NCBI GenBank assembly: GCA_013397795.1
Contig: VZTJ01006074.1
Coordinates: 70,731 to 134,730, forward strand
From: Orthonyx spaldingii
Lineage: Eukaryota; Chordata; Aves; Passeriformes; Orthonychidae
DNA: 64,000 nucleotides
Direction of reading: 5' to 3'
Shown here: one piece after another, positions 46,721-60,383 of the stretch
Layout: each line of letters opens with the position of its first letter
Position numbering within the stretch: position 1 is the stretch's first letter
Notes under the pieces: model-generated
The model's input: only the letters and a program-made list of their open reading frames with translations
The model's database searches: none
Told to the model about the DNA's origin: nothing
Made by a program: the position numbers and the translations under genes

Positions 46721-49700
46721 ATGATGTGGATATGCAATTGAAAATAGTCTCTGTTTGATATTTCTATCCAACTCTTGGTAGCATCTAGAGGCAGTGCATC
46801 TTTGTCATGAAGCAGCCAAAATGGGTTTTTCAGATTTCCTGAATGTCTTCATGAGATTCCCACAGGAGCATATTTCCATACACTGAGGGGCAAAAGAGGC
46901 AGTTCAATGCAGGTGTAAAATAGAGCAGGACTTTGGTTCATGGAAAAAAATCTGCTTTCACAGAAAAGTAGATATCTATCTTGGATCTTCTGTGAGTCAA
47001 GAGTCCCTTCTCTGAAGCAGATGCTCTTCATCTCTGCCCTGACAGCCCACAACATTACAGAGAATCAGGTCACTGCCAGAGCTCATTGCGACTTTCAGGT
47101 TCATTTTAATGGAAGGAGACGGTGCCTCTTGCTGCAAAGTGTCTGGAACAGCTAGAAGGAAATCTGCACAGCAACGTGCCGCCTTATCCTCCTTTGGAAG
47201 GAAAGCAAGCGAAAGGGCAAGTCATGTCTGCACAGGGCTCAGGAGGTGGCAGCCTCAGGCAGTGACAAGTTCTCAGAACAGGTGCCTTGGCAGCATATCA
47301 GGTAACCTCCACTGCGGCTGGCAGAGCTTTCCAGGCCATGGAAGTAGGCAGCGAGGGGAAAGGCAGAGCTTGTGTTAAGCCAGGGAGCTTTTTACACTAT
47401 GTGAGGCCCTGGTGACAGGATGCACAAAGCTGGGCAAAGATACTGTTCTGCCAACAAATTCCAGAGATTGGCTTGCTCCTAAGTGCATCAATGAGATGAA
47501 GCAGGTCCAGGCTGATAATTGTGTTCAGCACTTACCGTGGGGGCTCTAAATAAGAGAACATACAATGGCTTTTCTCATTCTTGATCTATGAGCACACTGA
47601 AGGCCTGTTGTAAAAACTGTTCACCGAAGAGCGCATGGCATCAGTCAATAGAAGGGATGAAATACTTCCTCTTGTCTGCTCCAGCTGCAGTGCCTGGTTT
47701 AATTTTGAATGCATTCTCACAGGAGTATGGACATGGGCTTCTCCTGCATCCTCTGAGGACCACAGCTGCACACTCACATGCATCACAGTTCTGCATGTCT
47801 CACGTATATAGACATATTTCCCTAAAAAAGAAAATTTTCCGTGTTGATCCCTGTGGGTTGTCAATAGCTACACAATTTTGCTCACTTTTTGCATTTCCAA
47901 GAGCACCTTCTAGTGTCCATGGGATGCATTTACATAGCCATGCACTACTTTTATCTTACAACATTTACATGAAGTAGGTTATTTTGGAGGTTTGCTCTTG
48001 TAAGGGATCTGCAGCTGCCCATGATGAGGTTGGGAAAAAGACAGCAGGGCATTTACATTCTTCTCTTTCTTTAAGCAGCTGTCTCTTCCTGATTCTCTTG
48101 TGTGTACTCAGATCTCCTGGCTCAGGTCTTCACTGCAAAATATCTTTTTGCTTTTTTCTCTGACATGTGACTGCACCAAGGATATAGATGTATCAAAAGA
48201 GGATAGGTATTTAGTATTTTCCAGTCTGAATGGGCACTTAGTGGACATGCTGCCTGCTTCATGCCAGAACAGTATAGGCTAGTGAGTAGGATTTTATGGG
48301 GTCTGATTTATTACAGATTCATTTATCATGGATTCAAGCAGCTGGCATGAGGCTGGAGTGGCGGGTGCTTGTTCTCCAGCACACAAGGCTCTGTGGCTGC
48401 AGGCAAAGCAGACCCACAGCTCTAACCCAGGTCCAGTTCTCAGATGTTGCCCTTATTGGCTGTTTAAATGCTCCTGCCAGTGTGTAATTCAAACCCACTA
48501 GTAGGCAGCTCTGGTTTTGGCAGGAGCTTCCTCTGAGCCATGAAATACTACTGGCTGTTGACTCCATGCATCAGGTTTCTCCCTGCAGAAAGCTCAAGGC
48601 AGCAGGGGATGTACACTTTGTGGGTTGGGTTTTTTGAACCTTGATTTCTCAAATAACTGCCCTTTGTCAAGTCTGGATCTGGTCCAGGGAACAAGACTTG
48701 CCCCTACATTCTCAAAAAACATTGGATATCTTTTTTTTGAATTATACACCCAAGTGAGCTATAAACAGAGAGTAACTGCCATACACAGGAACAAAGGGTT
48801 TGCTAAGCAGTGATAAATAATAAATTGCCCAGGAAAAATACATCCTGTACCTTGGGTTTTATTTTGCTTTGGCTTAGCACAATTTCCACAAAATTTTTGC
48901 AATCATGCTGCCATTATCTTTTCATGACGGAGGCCCTAGGAACTTGTCCAGCCCACAGCGAGAGCCCTTTATGTACCTACTAATGTGCTGGTTCACAGAC
49001 AGACAGAGGAGAATGCTGATCTGAATAGCAATCAGATGCCAGCGTACACCGCCTCTCTACAAGAGCTGTGGACATTAATAATGTCTCTGGGGAGTGGCTG
49101 CAGCTGTAATAAAGAAAAGATATCTGCAGTGTTTGCACAGCTCTCTTCATTCATCCTGATATGTAGTGAAGTGTGATAATAAGGACTTTACAAAATCTGA
49201 CTGTCAGTCTTGGGGGGATATTCATCATGGGGGGAAAAAGATGGAAGAAACATTTGTTTCTGCTAAGCATACTTGAAACACAGAGATATTCCTAAAAGTG
49301 ACCCACTGCTATTGTGTGCTTTTTGGTTTTTGTTTTTTTGGGGAAGCTGGTTATTTTTTGTACATGAAACAAGCATCACAACTCGGTCATTTCTGATCAT
49401 AAGCTAAGAGGTTTTGACTTAGAGCTCTGATTCTGGAAAAATGTCACATCACAGGCCTGCATGCACACTTTCATTCTCCATCCACAACAACAGTTGTGAT
49501 TAAAACAAGTTCAGAAAAAATTAATTGTTTTTCCTCTGAAAGTCCAGATACAACAACAGATCACTTACATGGTGAAAAAACAAAACTGGTCATGTGGTAG
49601 TTTAGAAAATATTATAGACCAGTTCCTGTGAATGCAGCACATCGTGAATCAGGCCCTTTGTGCTTCCTCCAAGACATCAGGAGCTAAGCATGAGTCAGTA

Positions 49701-52080
49701 TACACAGGAAAAGCACCGCGGACGTGCTCTGGTGCATAACCTCCTGGGGCTTCAGGAGCTGCTCACCTTCACAGAGCAAAGCAATGCCTCAGGTGCCTTC
49801 CTGAGAATCACAGGGACTGAACTTGGATGCAGTTCCCAGTGTTTCCCTCCCTGGGAAGTACCAGCAGATGCCCATGAGTCAGGTCACAGCCAGGCTCCAT
49901 GTCTCAGTGTTAAATCACACCTCATCAGGGCTAAGCAAAACAGGGGAGACTTGAGGCACAGCAAGGCTGACTTTGCACTAAGGTTTACAATCTAACATTT
50001 TTCTTTGAGTGGCTTTTAGGCACTTAACTTTTCATTTGCAATGTTGCAGCAGCACACAATCATCTCCTTGCTCCAAAAATGAGGAAGATTTCAGGAACAC
50101 CAAGACAAAAGTGATGTGCCAGCTTGGTGACTCATATCTCTGACTTGCACAGCAGGTCAGTCTGACCCGCAGCTAAGAGGAGGAGGTATATCTCTGCAGT
50201 GGCTGCCTAATGAGACAAAAATGACAAAGTACCTCAAGTTGCTTGGAACATGGTTTAATGAGCTTCAATGTTGATTTCAGTGCAAAATCACATTTCCACC
50301 AGCAGTATCACAGGGAACCATTAGGAACCTGGGGCAACTTCATGGTCGCTACCACAGGAGAGGTTTTGGTGTCAGTAAATGCAACATGGGGAAGCACCTG
50401 TGGATGACAGAAGTGCCACTGAAATTAAATGCAATAAAACTTACATGTATACAAATGTAAACAGGCACAGTGTCAAAAAACGGAAAACTTAATGTCTCAT
50501 AGCAGTGTTTGCCAGGTCTTTTTACAAGATTCTGGCTAACTGAGCTTAAAAAAAAATCTCAGTTGCTGGAGTCTTTTGATTTAGGAAGAATCCCATTTTC
50601 CACTTCAAATACCAGTTGCACTGGTAGTCCTTTCGGCTGAGTATAAATACCCTGAAATTAAAACTTAGGAACTCAGATAAATAAAAAGAGCTCCTCATTT
50701 AGTAATTTAAAAACACTTTTAACACTTAATTCAACTCACTCTTTAAAGGCCCACATTGCATTTTGCGAAGACTTCAATTTTAGCTCGTCTCAGCATCTTG
50801 CACATGCTCGGTGTAAGATTTTTCTCCACATAGCAAGTATATGACAGGCATAAGGGTAGGAGTAATCCCATATGTGCATATTAATGCATCCCTACATTCT
50901 CTGAAGATATCAGGAATGTGGATGTCAAAAAAGAAAGTCCCTAAGTATAAAGATGTCAGTGGTTTATTGTAGGGGTTGGTTGCTTTGGTTTTGTTTTTTT
51001 TTAGTTTACGGCAAACTAAGATGTAGTGCTGGGCATGTCCTCACTGCAAGTCCCCAGTCTGCCTTTGTGCTGCCTCAGGGGTAGTCTGGGGCAAAAAGGG
51101 CCAGTTTGAGACAAAAACTGATGCTCTCTCAAAACTGTGAGTGGCTCTGCTGGCCAATGCTCCTGTCTGGATGGCAGCAGCGCTCCACGGCAAATGCTTT
51201 TCTCCACTGTCAACGGGCAGTTCAGAGAACAACATGATCCCTCATCTGCTGGCTCATGTTTGAGTTGGTTCCAAATCCCAATTATCCAGGCTTGGCTTAA
51301 CTCAGAAAGTATGTCTGAAGCGGTTCAGCAGCAGCAGTAACAGCAGCTGGGCAGCCATGCTGGAGGAGCGCTGTCAGTTGGTGGCGTGGCTGTGTGCTGG
51401 GGGCCTTCTCCCGTATCCCTGTCAGAAACATCACCTTCCTCTCCTCCACACAGAGGGATTTCAGAAGATGCCCAGCAAGGACTGGGACAGCACAGGGAGG
51501 AGGATGTCTCAGCTGTGGCAAAGAGAGCTCTCAATGGGGCACCATTGGCAGTGAGAATTAATGAAAAGAGAGATACGAACCCATCCATCCTTGTTTCACA
51601 TTCCCCAGCCTTGGAGACAGTAACTGCTCTAGTGGCAAGAAAGGGTTTGCAGGATGTAGGGCAGAATGTTTGCTTACACTTATTTTTTTTTAGCAAGTGA
51701 AAGGGGACATGCAAAGTTTCAGAGTCCCCATAGTCTCCCTTAAATCCAAGCAGATCACAGTGTCTTACTTCAGCTGAATATACCTGTGCTTGTGCAGGTC
51801 AGACAGTCACCTTTGTACTTTCACAGCAGAGCAGGCATCTGTCAATCCTCCAATATGTGCTTCAGGCCTGGCTTATATATGTCTAAGTGATTAATTAATC
51901 TCTGTACAGCAAGTGGAAAATGTAAAGTGCTACATAAAAGATAAGTATTACTATTACTAAATCTGTATTCGATGAGTGTGACTTGACATAAAGTGGCAGG
52001 TTTTATCTTAGTCATTGCTACTATCTGAGAGAGGCCATTGACAGCAAATTTCTGGAGCATAATTTATTCCACAGACAGAG
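46721..52080. other. Intergenic, no gene supported
   Basis: More than 5 kb without a recognised exon or transposon. Open frames up to 129 codons (47588-47977 on +, 51325-51714 on -) do not resemble known families. 50900-51010 includes a short T/G-rich run. Confidence 0.45.
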
Positions 52081-52091
52081 TGGGGTAAGTG

Positions 52092-52225
52092 GTGCACGCG
52101 AGCAACTTGCGCAGCGTGCACTGCGGGGAGCGTCCGCCGGCAGAGTACGTGATGGGGTTTTCACACATTGCTCCACTACCTGTGACTCAGAGGCCCAGGC
52201 GCGGGGGCATCAGATGGGTATGCCG
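52092..52225. promoter_or_regulatory. Isolated CpG cluster with inverted repeat
   Basis: Twelve CpGs occur in about 130 bases, nine of them between 52097 and 52149, in DNA that otherwise has almost none. The cluster opens with a perfect 8-base inverted repeat, GTGCACGC (52092-52099) and GCGTGCAC (52114-52121). An inner GCAA-C-TTGC hairpin and a TGCGCA core lie between the arms. An AP-1 type TGACTCA lies at 52183-52189. It may be an enhancer or distal promoter; no transcript is visible. Confidence 0.4.
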
Positions 52226-55200
52226 TGCTCCCTCAGGAAATTTGGACTGATAAATCAATTGTGGCATATGGTAGCAGAGCCTCAGCTAGGGGAGGAGGGC
52301 GGGGGTTTGCAGGCTGTGGCAGACTCTAATGGCAGAGGTGTGACTGGAAAGCAGTGACACCGGGGGGGTGCTGAAGGGGTGTGGGAGAGGATGAAAGGAG
52401 GTGGACAGTGGCTGACAGTGTAGATGGAGCATTATGGTGCTTAACCCTCTCCAGCTGGGCATCTCTTACAGTGCTCATTGGCTGAGTAGAAGCAGCAAGG
52501 CGGGTCAGGAAGGCAAGCTGGGAAGTAACACAACTGGTAAATACATATATGAACTTATGTCTTGTGCACTTGTGGAGAGCCTGGTGCTCTAGGGAGCTGA
52601 TTCTGACTATTCCCTCTGGGCCCTGTGGTAACATAAATATTTAATATTGATGATAATAATAGTAAAGAGCTTTGAAAATGGAGAACTCGGTAGGCAGTTA
52701 GTTTTATTAATAGTATGGGCTATTTGTGACTCAATGGCTGCCAAGTACTTTCTATTGATTTGAGTCTATGAAGCCAACCTGAGCACAGGATGAAGGCTAG
52801 CAGCTTAGTGTCTCACTTAATTTCTTTAAATTTGGTCTTCATTAAAGAAAAATATGTGCTAGTGGTGCTGGCTTCTCTTTGGACTTTTTTCAACCTTTCA
52901 TGCCTCTTCACATCTTTTTGCAAAATAATGAAGGAACCAGTCCCGGCACAGAGAAAGTGCTCACATGAGCATGACCTCTGCCTTCAGCCCTTGACCTGGC
53001 TTTCTCAGTCTCTGTGGCCACAGTCTAACAGCATGCACATGTTTGACTGATGCAATGTATGCTGGAAGGTGTAAATCCACCTGGTTAGTAGTTCAAACCT
53101 CATTTTCTTAGTAAGTCAGGCAATACAAGGCTCTGCTTGGGATCAAGATCCCTCCCATAACAGATGTAGTCTTTTTTTTCAGCCTTCAGCCTAACGTTCC
53201 CCCTGGTCATTTCTGGTTTCCCAAAGCTGTATAGGAAGTGCTTCACTTTTAAAGGGATTTAATAAATGGTAATAAATGAGAAATATGGCCACTGTCAGGT
53301 AATGTGTCATAGTTTCAGGAAAGGAGAAAGGTCATGAGCAAACCACAGTCGCAAAATATGTGGTTTCCTTGAAAAGCCTCAAATGCACCAGGAGAAATTT
53401 TTCTTCTTGTGCCAAGCAGGGTTTCTGGATAAGTTCCCAAGCATCACTTTCTTGTGGATCACTTGCAAAGTCCCCAACCCTGCACTTAAAAAATTTAGCT
53501 GGCCTCTAAATTTGCAGGAGAAACAAAATTAAAGTAACTGTAAGGAGAACAGTAAAGAAAAGACCTCCGAGGTTGGTTGTTTTTTTTTTTTTAATTCTTG
53601 TTGAAAGCTACCAAGGGTGTGAGGAAGTCCTTGCAAAAATGCAATGAGGACAGAGAGAATGCCGAATGGAGGCAAATGCAGGGGAAGAGTGAGGAAGAAA
53701 CAAATCTGGGCTGCCGGCATCAAACTGGTATGCTACTTCTCACTACATTCCACTTTCCCCCCTCATATTAGCTTATTTGGCTATCATCCTAGTTTTCAGC
53801 AGCAATCCCACACAGGAGAACAAAGCTGGCTATACCAGAGAAAACTGTAAGAAAATTTTGTGTGATCCAAACTTAGCTAATGAACCGAAAAGCATGGCAT
53901 GAGGTGAATATGGTGACCTGGAATCACTCTAAGACCTTCAGTGAGGAGCACAGAAAAGATGCTCATTTAACCTGGTGAAGGTCAAAAGCAAAATGGGACC
54001 TTAAGAAGAACCTAATCAATTATCTCATTCTGCAAAATTTTGGACACCATCCTGAAGTTCATGATGGGATTTAATACAAAACTCACTGACTGCATTTAGT
54101 TTTAGGTGAAACTTGTGCTACAAGACTCTTCATTCTCTTGGGAGGTGTGGCTTCAAGCTTCTCAGCAACAGAGGTGAACTGTTGTCCCCAAGTGGAGCAA
54201 CACTTGGCCAGGACACCTCTTTAGCAGGAGAAGGGGTAATGCAAGATGGAAAGCAAGAATAAAAGCTTGAATGAGGAGGGGATGGAGAAATGGGGCAACT
54301 TCTTTTGTTGGACATCTGTTTTCAATTCTGGTGGCAAAATTCCAGTTTCAAATCCTTTTCCCTCCTATCTACAACATGCCCACTTGTCCAGCACTGAGGA
54401 GGCTCACAGTGGGTTTGCTGTCCTTGGCAGCCTCCTGCCCATGCCTATGCCTGTAGCTCATTGCTACCAGCACTGCCTCCTGTGACGGGGCAGGGGGGAA
54501 ATGCTAAACTCTGCCTGCAAGCAGCTTACTTGTTCCACAGCCCTGCAGCTTTGCATCTCTTCAGATGCTGCTTAGGTGTGCACACAGGGGTGAGATTTTT
54601 AGCTATCTCAGTATCCCAGATGTTTGGGTTGTGGGATTTTTTTATTATTATTTCAGAAAGTTATTTTTCCACTTCTTATTTCATTGTTTTATAGCCAGTC
54701 TCTGCGAGTACATCACTAGCTCTCCATTTGCAATGGACTGTGGGTGCTGTAGAGCTATTTGATTGAGTATCAAACTGTGCAATTCAAAATTATTGAGTAG
54801 TCTTGTTATTGAAATAACCCTTTGGTGTCTCCTACATTCCAATATTGGACCTTTCCCATTTATTTCTGTATAGTCCTGCATTTGGAAGCAATTTGGATCT
54901 TGGAACAGCAACCTGAAATTATTGGCTAGCCTTGTGTCTAATGTAATGAGTGCTAGACATTTATAAGCTTAGCAAGTTTGTCAGGAGAATATCAGCTTCC
55001 GCTCCTCACCCTATTACCAAAGGTGTTCTGGCTGACCCTACAGTTGCCCCAGAGTTTTAGTCATCTAGAAGTTTTGGCTTGAAAATCAATACAAGTTTCA
55101 ATGATGTTCATATATTTTCAGCCAGAGTAGAAATCAGTGGTGTCTGCATCTGTCTGATGCTGGAAGCTATGTTATCTAAGAGCTGAGAGAGCAGATAGGA

Positions 55201-56689
55201 GCTGGGCTGGCCTGGGCATGCTTTGCTGAAGTGGATTTTGAAACCCTGAATAAAGAATCTAGTTTTTGTGCTTCTTTTGTGGTCTGTAAAATGTGTAGGG
55301 GGGGGGTGTGTGGGTGTGTGTGTGTGAAAAGGATGGAGGAAGGAAGCAGGGAGAAAAATTTCTTCTTGAAAAGTTTCATTATTTTGCACAAAACTCTATA
55401 TGGGATGTAGTTGCACATACAGAAAATAGATGCTGCTATAATAGACACTTGAAAGACGGTCTGTCTAGACGTGGAGCTTTGCACCACTCTTGGAGACCTT
55501 TCTGATGGCAGATGAGAGAGGCAGGAATCTGTTGCAATCCATGCTGTACAGATGTGCACAAATTCGTATGAAAAAGTTAAGAGAAGCTATGCCATGTGCT
55601 CAAATGCCCACTGAGAACCATGTAGCTGAAGGATTGAAGCAGGTCATCTTGCTTTAGCTGAGCTGCTTCCAGTGATTTAGTGTGCATGTGTTATTTGGAC
55701 ATCACTTATTTTTAAAAAAAAAGTAAACAAATGCATGAAAAATATGATAATTGGTTCACTTGTCTAGCGTGGTCTGTTCAAACTAAACAGATGTGCCTCA
55801 CTTTCCAGGGAAATAATTGTTCGTCGTTTTCTCAGTTTGAAAGGTACTTTGAACATTCAGCCAAGCCACTTGATGTAGAAATGTTATCAGTGAAACAGAT
55901 TGGACAGTGTTTTGTTATAATTCTCTAAATATGTAGTAGTCATTGACCTACAAGTACAACAGCTATTGCCTCAATAAGGTTTTTCAGTAGTGTGGATAAA
56001 CACTGCAAGTGAAGAGTTGGCTTCCACACTGGGTTCTGTTTCGTTTCCTGGACAGATGATGGCATTGCAGTCCTGTCGTATTCTGCAAACCCAGCCAAGG
56101 TACTCCCAGAGTGAGATCTTGATTTGATTGTGCTATGCACGCTTTAGCAGCTTAAAATTTTGCCTTTTGCTTTTCATGTCTTCAGTGAAACAGATGAATG
56201 CTATAATAGCAGTACTTTCTAAAAGGAAGACATGAAATTCCTACATTTATAATAAAAAAGTGTTACCAACCTCATTGTAATTCAGAGTTGAACTGTTCAC
56301 CCTGTGCACGTCCAGAAACTCATTCTCTAATACTAGATGCAATGATCTCTGGAGGGAAGTTTTCCATCTGTTTCCTTATGATGTTAAGCTGTTAGTGCTG
56401 TTCATTATTTATTACATCTACTGGAGTATGTTAAGCTATGATTTTCTTCTTGTCTGGTATTAAGAATTTGACTTGGTTAGTGTAAAAAAAAACCCCTAGG
56501 ATTTGCATATTACACATTGATATTTAGTGCATTTGGGGGGGTGGGAGTGAAGATAGGGGGCTGTAATTGCTCCCAAGCTGCTTTTGTGCTAGCAGATAAT
56601 TTATATTTAATTTAGCAATACAGAGCTAAATTAACCACTTTAAATGGGGATAAATATAGATGTGCTATATATAGGTGGAGTCTGCCACC
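52226..56689. other. Intergenic, no gene supported
   Basis: No exon or transposon was recognised. A G/T microsatellite lies at 55297-55326. Open frames of up to 127 codons on the minus strand near 55108-55559 partly owe their length to that simple repeat. Confidence 0.45.
55297..55326. repeat. (GT)n / G-run microsatellite
   Basis: A run of about ten G passes into GTGTGTGGGTGTGTGTGTGTG. Simple sequence. Confidence 0.85.
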
Positions 56690-56790
56690 CATACCCAGAT
56701 TAAGGAGCGTTATCTCTGCTTGACTTCAGTAGGACTACTGCAGGGTAAGATGCTGCTCATTACGAGCAAGGTAGGCAGAATCAGGCCCAT
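56690..56790 (+). repeat. Old amniote interspersed repeat
   Basis: TTGACTTCAGTAGGACTACT, then GGGTAAGATGCTGCTCATTA and GGCAGAATCAGGCCC. This resembles a widely dispersed old repeat of birds and other reptiles that has GACTTCA-TGGGACTACT at one end and GCAGGATCAGGCCC at the other. I cannot give its library name with certainty. Confidence 0.5.
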
Positions 56791-59399
56791 GATAAATACG
56801 TATGAGCATATATTTCACCTATATGAATGAACGTGAGAGAGTGGGCTTTATAAAATATGAGCATGCAGTTACCTATCTGCACGTTAAACAAAAGCTCACA
56901 GGAATATGGTCTGTTTTCTGTATTTTCACATCTTCTATTACAGGAAGGTGTGGCAGACTTTGGTTATCATGTTCTATGCAGAATAAACAATACATAATAA
57001 ATAATTCTCTCTTTGGGGTGAGGAATGGTTCAGCCTCGTTCTCCATTTCTTCACAAGAAATTGTTACCTATTTCTGCAGGTAGATTTCTCATTGAGTTTA
57101 TCCTATTTTGTCACTGGTTCCATTAAATACTAACAACAGTTTAGGTGTCCCAACATACCTGGAAGGGGTAGTGTTTGTGTTATTATTCGTATCAGGATCA
57201 GCTCTTTACATCCAGCATCTTGCTCACAGAAATATCTTTGAAGATGTACAGAAATTAGATCAGTATCTTATTACACTGTGATTAAAGTATCAGTTCAGGC
57301 TGTGAAACACTATCTAGATCAACCATTGAGGTTACTCTTAACAATACTGGTTCTTTTGGAATAAATATATGTATTTCCAAACTGCATAATGGGAAGTTTT
57401 TGCATATCATTCTCACATGTAGTGGCTTTTGATGTGATGGAGAATTGTAGATGAACCAAAATGTTCGCTTTCCTGTCATGTAGCTGGTTCTTTATCATAA
57501 TATAGATGTTATTAAGATAAAATCTGCCTCTCCATATTGTAGTATTATAAAACTCAGAATTAGAAACATTTTATCATTTCTGAAGAACAAAGACTATAAC
57601 TACTTTAAGCAATATCAAAGTCTGACTACCTTTATCGGGGGGAGCATGAAGGAAAGCATCAATATTTGCAAAGCATAAGAATTCTAGTCAGACTTAACAC
57701 AGGATGTTTGCAATTACCAGGCAAAATAATCACCAAATGATAAAGCAAGTAAGCTTTCCTAGTGCTTTTTTTAAGTAGTAGAAGAAAACACCTACCTAGG
57801 AACAAGATTGCTTGATTATGCATCTGCTCTTTGGACTGTCAAATCAGATGCTTATGTGGAATAAATCAACATTGCTTTGGCACATCAGTGGAGCTATGTT
57901 GACCAACACCTTCTAGAGTATATCTATAAGATACTAAGTTGGTAAATATAAAGGTCCTATTAAGGTGTTCCGAGCACTGGAAAAATTCTTATGTTTGCAC
58001 CCATTGAAGGTCACTTCTATAACATCGAACTCATCGGAGCGACTTTGGAGAGAAAGTTTGCATGCAGTCATTGATGGATTGCAATTTATCTTCTGACAGC
58101 AACATCATCCAGTGGTTTTTTTTAAAAGGACCTGGAAAAGTGTGGTTAATCACCATACAGTTATAAGGCTCTCCTGTAGTCCTCAAAACCTATCCTCTGT
58201 GCTGAGGATCTGGAGATCATCTTCGTAATATGTCTCTTACAAAGACCAGCTCCCCTTCCCACATTCCAGACAGTTTTAAATGGAAGCTGTGGTACTAAAT
58301 GAACACCATTGGTGTTCTTCCTTGTTATGGCCTTACTGCACTCTCATTCTACAAGAAGCATGTTTGGTCCACCAAGCCAGTTAGCTTGTAGTGGTGCAGT
58401 TGTCTTCTTCAGACATCCTTCCACCACAGTTGTTTTCTCTCTAAGCTGAACACATTCTTTAGTCCTCTCTGGGTATTACCACACCCTTCCAAGAGTTGTC
58501 AGACCACCAACAGGTGCTCTAGGGCTGTGTTTCTCCATGCTCTAAGGTGGCTATATCAATGGATAGTCATATGTGATTATCTGGGTAGTGTTCAGAGGTG
58601 GTTCAGATATCTCTGGGTCAGACATTCCCACTGTCCAGGCACTCAGGCAACAGCAGTATTCATGTAATTTCAATTGTGGCCAGTTTCTGGATGCCTTACA
58701 ATTAACCCTTTGTATCAGAGTGAATCGGGTTCTAGTCTAATGTTTTTCAGTTTTGTTTTCTTTATATTTAAATGGCCAGTTAAACAGACAAATGTGAGTG
58801 TCCAAAATAATTAGAATAGCACAGATTTTACAGTATGGTTTGTGAGCTTCTCTTTCATCACAGAAGTTCATCTGTTGAGTCTCACTGAGTTTACCTGAAA
58901 ACATTTTAGTACATCTGATATCAAGAAATGATGTATAAAAGTGTGGAGGTTGCTTCCCTGCCACTAACAGATTTATAACATAACCTATGGCAATTGCTGA
59001 GTGTTGTCCTGTATTAAAATGGATATCAAGCAATGTGGACTAACCACAAATTAAATAATTTTGATATTGGTTTGGAAGAATTCTTAACTACCAATATAGA
59101 TTTTAATTATTTTTTACAGTTGGTTCTTCACTATTTTAAGTTCATCCAAAACATTAGCTCCCAGTCATGGACTCTTGTGAAAACCGACATGACAGTCAAA
59201 GAAAGAGAGAGGGAGAGAGAAAGAACAGGGGAGAGAATTCTAGCACTTATTATTTCAGGAGTAAGTTGAATGTATGATTCAAAAAGTTGTGAAACAAGTA
59301 AATGAAATCCTTAATGGAGTCAAATAAAAATATAATATTTTTAACCCTTGAAGTTCAATGCTGCAGGGTGTACCACTAGGGGACTACACCATTAGATTA
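56791..59399. other. Intergenic, no gene supported
   Basis: AT-rich DNA without recognisable exon or transposon. It contains a GA-rich microsatellite at 59199-59236. Confidence 0.45.
59199..59236. repeat. (GA)n-rich microsatellite
   Basis: AAAGAAAGAGAGAGGGAGAG and following, purine-only for about 38 bases. It forces the charged ERERER run in an open frame that is otherwise meaningless. Confidence 0.85.
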
Positions 59400-60383
59400 T
59401 TAGGGGACATACCATTGGGGATCAGGCCCAGATGGCATGGGCTTAGGAAAAGCATGTCCTGCTTAACCAACCTGATCTCCTGTTATGACAGGGTGACCCA
59501 CCTAGTGGATGAGGGGAAAGGCTGGGGATGTAGTCTACCCAGACTTCAGCAGAGCCATTGATACTGTTGTCTGGAGAAGCTGGCAGCCCATGGACTGGAC
59601 ATGTGTTCTCTTTGTTATGTTAGAAACTGTCTGGATGGCTGGGTCCGGAGTGCGGTGGTGAATGGTGTTACACCCAGGTGGCATCTCGTCACTAGTGGGG
59701 TTCCCCAAGGCTCGTTACTGGTGACAGTCCTGTTTAACATTTTTATTGATGATTTGAATGGGGGGGAACAGGCCCACCCTCAGAAAGTTCACAGATGACA
59801 GTAAGTTGGGCAGGACTGTTGATCTGCTGAAGGGAAGGAAGGCTGTGCAGAGGGACCTGGACAGACTGGATCAGTGGGCTGAGGCCAATTGTATAAGGTT
59901 CAGTAAGACAAAGTGATGGGTCTTGACCTTGGGTCACAACAAACACGTGCAGTGTTACCAGCTGGGGCAGAGTAGCTGGAAAGCTGCCCAGTGGAAAAGG
60001 ACCTGGAGGTTCTGGTCAACAGCAGCTGAACATGAGCCAGGGTGTGTCCAGGTGGCCAAGAAGGCCAATGGCATCCTGGCCTGTATCAGCAATAGTGTGG
60101 CCAGCAGGACCAGGGCAGGGATTGTCGCTCTGTACTCAGCACTGGTGAGGCCTCACCTTGACTTCTGTGCCCATTTTTGGGCCCCTCAATGCAAGAAAAA
60201 TAATGAGGTGCTGGAGTGTGTCCAGAGAAGGGCAGTGGAGCTGGTGAAGGGTCTGCAACACGAGTCCTGTGAGGAGTGGCTGAAGGAGTTAGGGAAAAGG
60301 AAGCTCAACTAGGACCTTATTGCTCTCTACAATCACCTGAAAGAAGGTTGTGGCTGGGTGGGAGTTGGTCTCTTCTCCCAGGC
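59400..60383 (+). mobile_element. CR1 LINE internal fragment with degenerate reverse-transcriptase region
   Basis: About 1 kb in ORF2 order: CCAGATGGCATGGGCTTAGG, TAACCAACCTGATCTCCTGT, GTGACCCACCTAGTGGATGA, GGGGTTCCCCAAGGCTCGTT, GGCATCCTGGCCTGTATCAG, GGAGCTGGTGAAGGGTCTGC. The SGVPQGS motif of the RT domain and a trace of the FADD site can be seen, with frame breaks between them. It is truncated at both ends, since the usual CR1 3' terminus is absent after 60383. Not functional. Confidence 0.93.

Noticed and set aside
51297..51714. Overlapping open frames near 51.3-51.7 kb
   Set aside because: Frames on both strands are open together in GC-richer DNA; no family similarity, and part depends on a CAGCAG run.
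57990..58450. Possible decayed coding sequence on the minus strand
   Set aside because: Several 50-codon stretches looked protein-like, but no family was recognised and stops occur in every frame.
59033..59269. Open frame with an ERERER run
   Set aside because: The charged run is the (GA)n microsatellite at 59199-59236 translated; no protein similarity otherwise.
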